From RYN-230 sp963834515 (lineage in GTDB: Bacteria; Actinomycetota; Actinomycetes; Streptosporangiales; Streptosporangiaceae), in NCBI GenBank assembly GCA_963834515.1, contig CAWICB010000001.1, positions 62,001 to 126,000 on the forward strand: 64,000 nucleotides of DNA, in the 5' to 3' direction. Shown here piece after piece: positions 59,742 through 64,000 of this stretch. The translations under genes were made by a program, and so were the position numbers. The notes beneath the pieces are model-generated. The model searched no databases. It saw only the letters and a program-made list of their open reading frames with translations, and was not told the DNA's origin. Each line of letters opens with the position of its first letter. The stretch's first letter is position 1.

Positions 59742-61025
59742 GTGGCCTCGATCGAGGCGGTGCACGCCAGGCAGATTCTGGATTCCCGCGGAAACCCCAC
59801 CCTGGAGGTCGAGGTCGCTCTCGACGACGGCTCGCTGGGCCGGGCGGCCGCCCCGAGTGGTGCCTCCACCGGCGCGTCCGAAGCGGTGGAGCTGCGCGAC
59901 GGCGGCGAGGAGTACGGCGGCAAGGCAGTGACCAGGGCCGTCCAGGGCATCATCGACGAGATCCAGCCCGAGCTGCTCGGGTTCGACGCGGATGACCAGC
60001 GCCTGGTCGACCAGGCCATGATCGACCTGGACCGCACCCCGGACAAGTCGCGGCTCGGCGCGAACGCCATCACCGCGGTGAGCATGGCGGTGGCCAAGGC
60101 GGCGGCCGAGTCGGCGGGCCTGCCGCTGTTCCGCTACCTGGGCGGCCCGAACGCGCACGTGCTGCCGGTGCCAGCGATGAACATCCTGAACGGCGGGGCG
60201 CACGCGGACAACAGCGTGGACATCCAGGAGTTCATGATCGCCCCGATCGGCGCGGCCTCGTTCACCGAGGCCGTGCAGTGGGGCGCGGAGACCTACCACG
60301 CGCTGAAGTCGGTGCTCAAGCAGCACGGGCTGAACACCGGGGTGGGCGACGAGGGTGGTTTCGCCCCTGACCTGGCGCACAACCGGGCCGCGCTGGACCT
60401 GATCGTCGAGGCGATCGGGAAGGCGGGGCTCACCCCGGGCCTCGATGTGGCGCTGGCCATCGACTCCGCGGCCAACGAGTTCTACGCCGACGGGGGTTAC
60501 CGGTTCGAGGGCGACCCGAAGGACGCGGCCGCGATGATCCAGATCTACACCGAATGGCTGGACGCGTACCCGATCGTGTCGCTGGAGGACCCGCTGTACG
60601 AGGAGGACTGGGCCGGCTGGCAGGCCCTCACCGCGGCACTCGGGGACCGGGTCCAGATCGTGGGAGACGACATCTTCGTCACCAACCCGGAGCGGATCCG
60701 CCGCGGCATCGCCGAACGCTCGGCTAACGCGCTGCTGGTCAAAGTGAACCAGATCGGCTCGATCACCGAAACGCTGGACGCGGTGTCGCTGGCCCAGCGC
60801 AGCGGCTTCGCCTGCATGATCAGCCACCGGTCCGGCGAGACGGACGACACCACGATCTCCGACCTGTCGGTCGCGGTCAACGCCGGGCAGATCAAGTCGG
60901 GCGCGCCCGCCCGCGGCGAGCGGGTGGCCAAGTACAACCAGCTCATGCGCATCGAGGAGATGCTCGACGACGCGGCCGTCTACGCCGGTGCCAGCGCCTT
61001 CCCGCGGTGGGCCCCGGCTGACTGA
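59742..61025 (+). CDS. eno: enolase
   Basis: The glycolytic enzyme converting 2-phosphoglycerate to phosphoenolpyruvate, 427 residues. Seen are IEAVHARQILDSRGNPTLEVEVAL, APSGASTGASEAVELRDGG, GVGDEGGFAPDL, AIDSAANEFY, SLEDPLYEEDW, VGDDIFVTNPERI and CMISHRSGETDDTTISDLSV with the catalytic Lys in LLVKVNQIGS. GTG 59742 (AGGAG ahead) gives the family's normal length; ATGs at 59709 and 59715 would add an unusual 9-11 residues. Its stop overlaps the next ATG (TGATG). Confidence 0.97.
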   Translation: MASIEAVHARQILDSRGNPTLEVEVALDDGSLGRAAAPSGASTGASEAVELRDGGEEYGGKAVTRAVQGIIDEIQPELLGFDADDQRLVDQAMIDLDRTPDKSRLGANAITAVSMAVAKAAAESAGLPLFRYLGGPNAHVLPVPAMNILNGGAHADNSVDIQEFMIAPIGAASFTEAVQWGAETYHALKSVLKQHGLNTGVGDEGGFAPDLAHNRAALDLIVEAIGKAGLTPGLDVALAIDSAANEFYADGGYRFEGDPKDAAAMIQIYTEWLDAYPIVSLEDPLYEEDWAGWQALTAALGDRVQIVGDDIFVTNPERIRRGIAERSANALLVKVNQIGSITETLDAVSLAQRSGFACMISHRSGETDDTTISDLSVAVNAGQIKSGAPARGERVAKYNQLMRIEEMLDDAAVYAGASAFPRWAPAD

Positions 61026-61453
61026 TGCCCGGCCCGCAGCCAGCGTCCCAGCCCGCGCCGGCGCCGCCGCCGCCGGCGGAACGAGCCCGGTTCACCAGCC
61101 GGGCGGCGGTGCTGGCCGTGGTGCTGTGCGCGATCGCGCTGAGCCTGGCCTACCCGGTGCGGGAGTACATCGCCCAGCGGCGGCAGATCGACCAGCTGGT
61201 GGCGCAGAGCGCGCAAACCTCAGCCCAGCTGGCCCGGCTGCGGGCCGAGGCCGGGCAGCTGAACGACCCGGCCTACATCGAGCAGCAGGCCCGGGACCGG
61301 CTGCACTACTGCATGCCGGGGCAGACCTGCTACGTGATCATCGGCGGGCAGCCGGCCGGGCGGGGGCGGGCGGCCGCAGCGGCCCGCACCCCATGGTACG
61401 AGCGGCTCTGGTCGTCGGTCCGGCAGGCCGACCGCCAGCCCACGTCCCGGTGA
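61025..61453 (+). CDS. FtsB/DivIC-family septum formation initiator
   Basis: A 142-residue bitopic division protein. A Pro/Ala-rich cytoplasmic start is followed by one membrane segment (AVLAVVLCAIALSLAYPV), a coiled coil (REYIAQRRQIDQLVAQSAQTSAQLARLRAEAGQL) and NDPAYIEQQARDRLHYCMPGQ, the family motif. It would join FtsL and FtsQ at the division site. Enolase-DivIC-DUF501-Ppx is a typical actinobacterial order. Confidence 0.9.
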   Translation: MPGPQPASQPAPAPPPPAERARFTSRAAVLAVVLCAIALSLAYPVREYIAQRRQIDQLVAQSAQTSAQLARLRAEAGQLNDPAYIEQQARDRLHYCMPGQTCYVIIGGQPAGRGRAAAAARTPWYERLWSSVRQADRQPTSR

Positions 61454-62076
61454 CCGCGCCCGCGCCCGAAGGGGACGCGCCGCAGCGGCGCGCCGCCCCG
61501 GCGCTAACGGGGGGTGCCGCCGGCTGGACTGAGCAGCCTGGAGCGAGGAACGAGCAGCAAGCGGCGAGGGAAGTCGGCGGGTCTCAGCGCCCCGGAGACG
61601 CAAAGCTAGTCGAGTTGCAGCTCGGCCGGCCGCCGCGGGCGCTGCGCAGGGTGGCGCACCGCTGCCCGTGCGGGCTGCCCGACGTGGTCGAGACGGCACC
61701 CCGGCTGGCCAACGGCGCGCCGTTCCCGACGCTGTTCTACCTGACGTGCCCGCGCGCCGCGGCCGCGCTGAGCCGGCTCGAATCGGCCGGGATGATGCGC
61801 GACATGGAGCAGCGGCTGGCCACTGAGCCGGGGCTGCGCGCCGCCCAGCAGGCGGCGCACCAGGACTACCTGGCCCGCCGGGACGCGGCGGCCGTCGCGG
61901 GCGGCCTGGAGCCGCTGCCGGCGGGCACGCAGAGCGCCGGCGGCATGCCAGGCCGGGTCAAGTGCCTGCACGCGCTGGCCGCGCACGAACTGGCCGTGCC
62001 CGGCGCCAACCCGCTGGGCCGCGCGGCGCTGGACGCGGCCGGCGAATGGTGGTCGCGGGGCCGGTGCGTGCCGTGA
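61450..62076 (+). CDS. DUF501 protein
   Basis: A 208-residue protein; the DUF501 part begins near residue 55 (LVELQLGRPPRALRRVAHRCPCGLPDVVETAPRLANGAPFPTLFYLTCPRA) and ends with GRVKCLHALAAHELAVPGANPLG. Conserved cysteines and histidines suggest metal binding; the function is unknown. The first 53 residues are not usual for the family and come from slightly less GC-rich DNA (61520-61615); TTG 61612 might be the true start. GTG 61450 overlaps the preceding stop. Confidence 0.85.
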   Translation: MTAPAPEGDAPQRRAAPALTGGAAGWTEQPGARNEQQAAREVGGSQRPGDAKLVELQLGRPPRALRRVAHRCPCGLPDVVETAPRLANGAPFPTLFYLTCPRAAAALSRLESAGMMRDMEQRLATEPGLRAAQQAAHQDYLARRDAAAVAGGLEPLPAGTQSAGGMPGRVKCLHALAAHELAVPGANPLGRAALDAAGEWWSRGRCVP

Positions 62077-63077
62077 CGGCCGGCCAGGTGACCCGGGTTG
62101 CGGTCGTCGACTGCGGGACCAACTCGCTGCGCCTGCTGGTGGCCGACGTCGACCCGGCGGCGGGACGGCTCACCGACGTGGACCGCCGGATGGAGATCGT
62201 CCGGCTGGGCCAGGGCGTGGACGCTACCGGCCGGCTGGCCCCGGAGGCGCTGGACCGCACGCTGCGCGCGCTGGCCGGGTACGCCAAGATCATCGAGGCG
62301 GCATCGGCCGACGCGGTGCGGATGGTGGCCACCAGCGCCACCCGGGACGCGGCCAACGCGGCCGACTTCGTCCGCGGGGTGGCCGGCGTGCTCGGCGTGG
62401 TGCCGGAGGTGCTCAGCGGCCAGGACGAGGCGTGCCTGTCGTTCACCGGCGCCACGGCTGAGCTGGCCGGGGCGGCCGGCCCGGGCCGGTCCGGGGCTGC
62501 CGCGCCGGGTGCCCCGTACCTGGTGGTGGACATCGGCGGCGGCTCGACCGAATTCGTGCTCGGTGACCGCCCGCAGGCCGGCGGGGCGGCGCCGGGGAGG
62601 CCCGGGATCAGCGCGCTGTCGGTGGACATCGGCTGCGTCCGGCTGACCGAGCGGCACCTGCACGGCGATCCGCCCGCGCCGGCCGAGACAGCGGCGGCGG
62701 CGGTGGACATCGAGGCGGCCCTGGACCAGGTGGCCGCGGCCCTGCCGGCCGCCTCGGCCCGGACGCTGGTCGGCCTGGCCGGGTCGGTGACCACGGTGGC
62801 GGCCCTGGCCCTCGGCCTGGCCGAGTACGACCCGGCCCGCATTCACCACGCCCGGGTGCCGGCCGCCCAGGTCGCCGCGCAGACCCGGCGGCTGCTGAGC
62901 CAGACCCGCGCGCAGCGGGCCGCGCTCGGCGTCATGCACCCAGGCCGGGCGGACGTGATCGGCGGCGGCGCCCTGGTGCTGGACCACGTGATGCGCCGGT
63001 TCGGCTTCACCGAGGTGCTGGTCAGCGAGCACGACATCCTGGACGGTATGGCCTGGTCACTGGCGGTGGGCCGGTGA
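62073..63077 (+). CDS. ppx: exopolyphosphatase / guanosine pentaphosphatase (Ppx/GppA)
   Basis: A 334-residue ASKHA phosphatase. VAVVDCGTNSLRLLVADVD binds the phosphate chain, VRMVATSATRDAANAADF and VLSGQDEACLSFTGA (catalytic Glu region) follow, LVVDIGGGSTEFVLG is the second phosphate loop and LVGLAGSVTTVAALALGL the third. It hydrolyses polyphosphate or pppGpp; a phosphate-metabolism link is natural. GTG 62073 overlaps the DUF501 stop by four bases. Confidence 0.93.
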   Translation: MTAGQVTRVAVVDCGTNSLRLLVADVDPAAGRLTDVDRRMEIVRLGQGVDATGRLAPEALDRTLRALAGYAKIIEAASADAVRMVATSATRDAANAADFVRGVAGVLGVVPEVLSGQDEACLSFTGATAELAGAAGPGRSGAAAPGAPYLVVDIGGGSTEFVLGDRPQAGGAAPGRPGISALSVDIGCVRLTERHLHGDPPAPAETAAAAVDIEAALDQVAAALPAASARTLVGLAGSVTTVAALALGLAEYDPARIHHARVPAAQVAAQTRRLLSQTRAQRAALGVMHPGRADVIGGGALVLDHVMRRFGFTEVLVSEHDILDGMAWSLAVGR

Positions 63078-63931
63078 CCGGCCCGGACGGGCCAGCGGTC
63101 GTCCCGGACGGGCCAGCGGTCGTCCCGGACGGGCCGGTCCGGCCCGGGACGGGCTGGCCGGATGACCCGGCCACCCCGGCCACCCCGGTGGCGCACGACC
63201 CGGCTCAGGTCCGCACGCTCGCGGCCGGCGCGGGCCGGCTGGCCGAACTCGTGGCCCGCGAGTCGGTGTGCCGGGCCTGCCCGCGGCTGGTGGCGTGGCG
63301 GGAAGAGGTGGCCCGGGTCAAGCGCCGGGCGCACGCCGCCGAGCCGTACTGGGGCCGGCCGATCGCCGGCTGGGGCAGCGATCAGCCGCGCATCCTGATC
63401 CTCGGACTGGCCCCGGCGGCGCACGGTGGCAACCGGACCGGCCGGGTTTTCACCGGTGACCGCAGCGGGGATGTGCTGTTCGCGTCACTGTACCGGTGCG
63501 GGCTGGCCACCCAGCCGACCAGCATCCGGGCCGGCGACGGGCAGCGGCTGCTGCACACCAGGATGGTCGCGGCGGTGCGCTGCGCGCCACCCGCCAACAA
63601 GCCGACCGTGGCCGAACGGGACACGTGCCGGCCATGGCTGGCCGAGGAGATCCGGTTCCTGGCCGGCGACCTGCGCGCCATTGTCTGCCTGGGCGCGTTC
63701 GCCTGGCAGGCGCTCTGGCCCGCACTGGGTGCGGCCGGGATCACCGTGCCCAGGCCGCGGCCAGCCTTCGGGCACGGGGCGGAGACCCGGGTGGAGGGAC
63801 CCGATGGGTCGCTCACCGTTATCGGCTGTTATCACCCGAGTCAGCAGAACACATTCACTGGACGGGTCACTCCTGGCATGCTGGATGCGGTCTTCCGGCA
63901 AGCCCGGTCAGCCGCTGGGGTGAACGGCTGA
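63074..63931 (+). CDS. family 5 uracil-DNA glycosylase (UdgB)
   Basis: A 285-residue repair enzyme. The iron-sulfur cysteine motif VCRACPRL, motif A ILGLAPAAHGGNRTGRVFTGD and motif B GCYHPSQQNTFTGR mark family 5, which removes uracil and some other deaminated bases. The first motif has Ala where other families have a catalytic Asp or Asn, as is usual for UdgB. The N-terminus carries a 7-residue repeat (GPAVVPD). The GTG overlaps the ppx stop. Confidence 0.94.
   Translation: MTGPDGPAVVPDGPAVVPDGPVRPGTGWPDDPATPATPVAHDPAQVRTLAAGAGRLAELVARESVCRACPRLVAWREEVARVKRRAHAAEPYWGRPIAGWGSDQPRILILGLAPAAHGGNRTGRVFTGDRSGDVLFASLYRCGLATQPTSIRAGDGQRLLHTRMVAAVRCAPPANKPTVAERDTCRPWLAEEIRFLAGDLRAIVCLGAFAWQALWPALGAAGITVPRPRPAFGHGAETRVEGPDGSLTVIGCYHPSQQNTFTGRVTPGMLDAVFRQARSAAGVNG
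63084..63135 (+). repeat. 21-bp tandem repeat, two and a half copies
   Basis: Unit cggacgggccagcggtcgtc(c) encodes GPAVVPD at the start of the UdgB gene. It lies outside the catalytic domain. Confidence 0.85.
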
Positions 63932-64000
63932 CCGGGGGCGGGGATCAGTCATCTGGTTACTCTGCGTGAGCAATCAGCGGCACACGTAATCGAAATGGTT

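Noticed and set aside
61590..61620. GGAGACGCAAAGC resembling the core of a c-di-GMP-I riboswitch
   Set aside because: It lies inside the DUF501 coding frame and the other conserved parts of that aptamer (the CAGGGCAAACC side and its receptor) are absent, so it is treated as chance.

Overview
This is a very GC-rich (roughly three quarters G+C), densely coded stretch of an actinobacterial chromosome. Many genes start with GTG, many start/stop codons overlap by four bases, and the gene content is that of a Streptomyces/Streptosporangiales-type organism: GlnR, an apparent mycothiol synthase, BldC and a BldC-like protein, MurT/GatD, Rex-HemA-HemC-HemD-HemB-HemL, bS22, and the Mfd-MazG-enolase-FtsB/DivIC-DUF501-Ppx block. 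A genus cannot be named from this sequence alone. No rRNA, tRNA, CRISPR array, integrase or insertion sequence was recognised.

Layout. 0-5 kb: the start of a probable mshD and glnR (minus strand), then a MoaD-like carrier, an ECF sigma/anti-sigma pair, a thioredoxin-like protein, and a sulfur-transfer operon (leader peptide, DUF4395, rhodanese, SseC-like DUF1416) that ends in a strong terminator. 5-10 kb: a PHO-box-preceded phosphate uptake operon in the unusual order pstB-pstS-pstC-pstA, followed by a GntR/HutC-type regulator. 10-14.3 kb: two large membrane proteins resembling VirD4/TraG coupling proteins but without a recognisable P-loop. 14.5-19.4 kb is the most accessory-looking part: a small membrane protein, a DUF222/HNH nuclease, a toxin-antitoxin-like pair lying between two near-identical 168-bp copies of an SDR gene's 3' end, and an ArsR/AHSA1 pair. 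19.6-24 kb: murT-gatD, a DsrE-like protein, a nitrobindin-like protein and a secreted G1-type peptidase. 24.3-32.4 kb: a deleted DUF1269 gene running into a VOC gene, a Fur-family regulator, YgfZ, proline dehydrogenase with ProC, AcuC, a BldC-like protein, bS22, an acyltransferase and a HAD phosphatase. 32.5-42.4 kb: a membrane/ABM fusion protein, a glutaredoxin-like protein, then Rex with an upstream Rex operator and the tetrapyrrole genes hemA, hemC, cobA-hemD, hemB and hemL. 42.5-47.8 kb: an EamA transporter, a histidine phosphatase and the cytochrome c maturation genes resA-like, resB and ccsB; this part carries many frameshifts. 48-54 kb: a zincin metalloprotease of the lethal-factor type with a small partner, bldC, a threonine/serine dehydratase, an APS kinase with an extra N-terminal domain, and a methyltransferase. 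54-64 kb: mfd, a SurA-like lipoprotein, mazG, eno, ftsB/divIC, DUF501, ppx and a family-5 uracil-DNA glycosylase.

The genes form several working units: nitrogen, sulfur and phosphate nutrition; NAD(H)-controlled haem synthesis next to cytochrome c biogenesis; proline oxidation with proline synthesis; and DNA repair and nucleotide clean-up. At least fourteen apparent single-base frameshifts interrupt otherwise conserved genes, nine of them between 42.5 and 45.7 kb. Assembly or sequencing errors are the likeliest explanation there, so 'broken' genes in that stretch should not be read as biological pseudogenes without checking.
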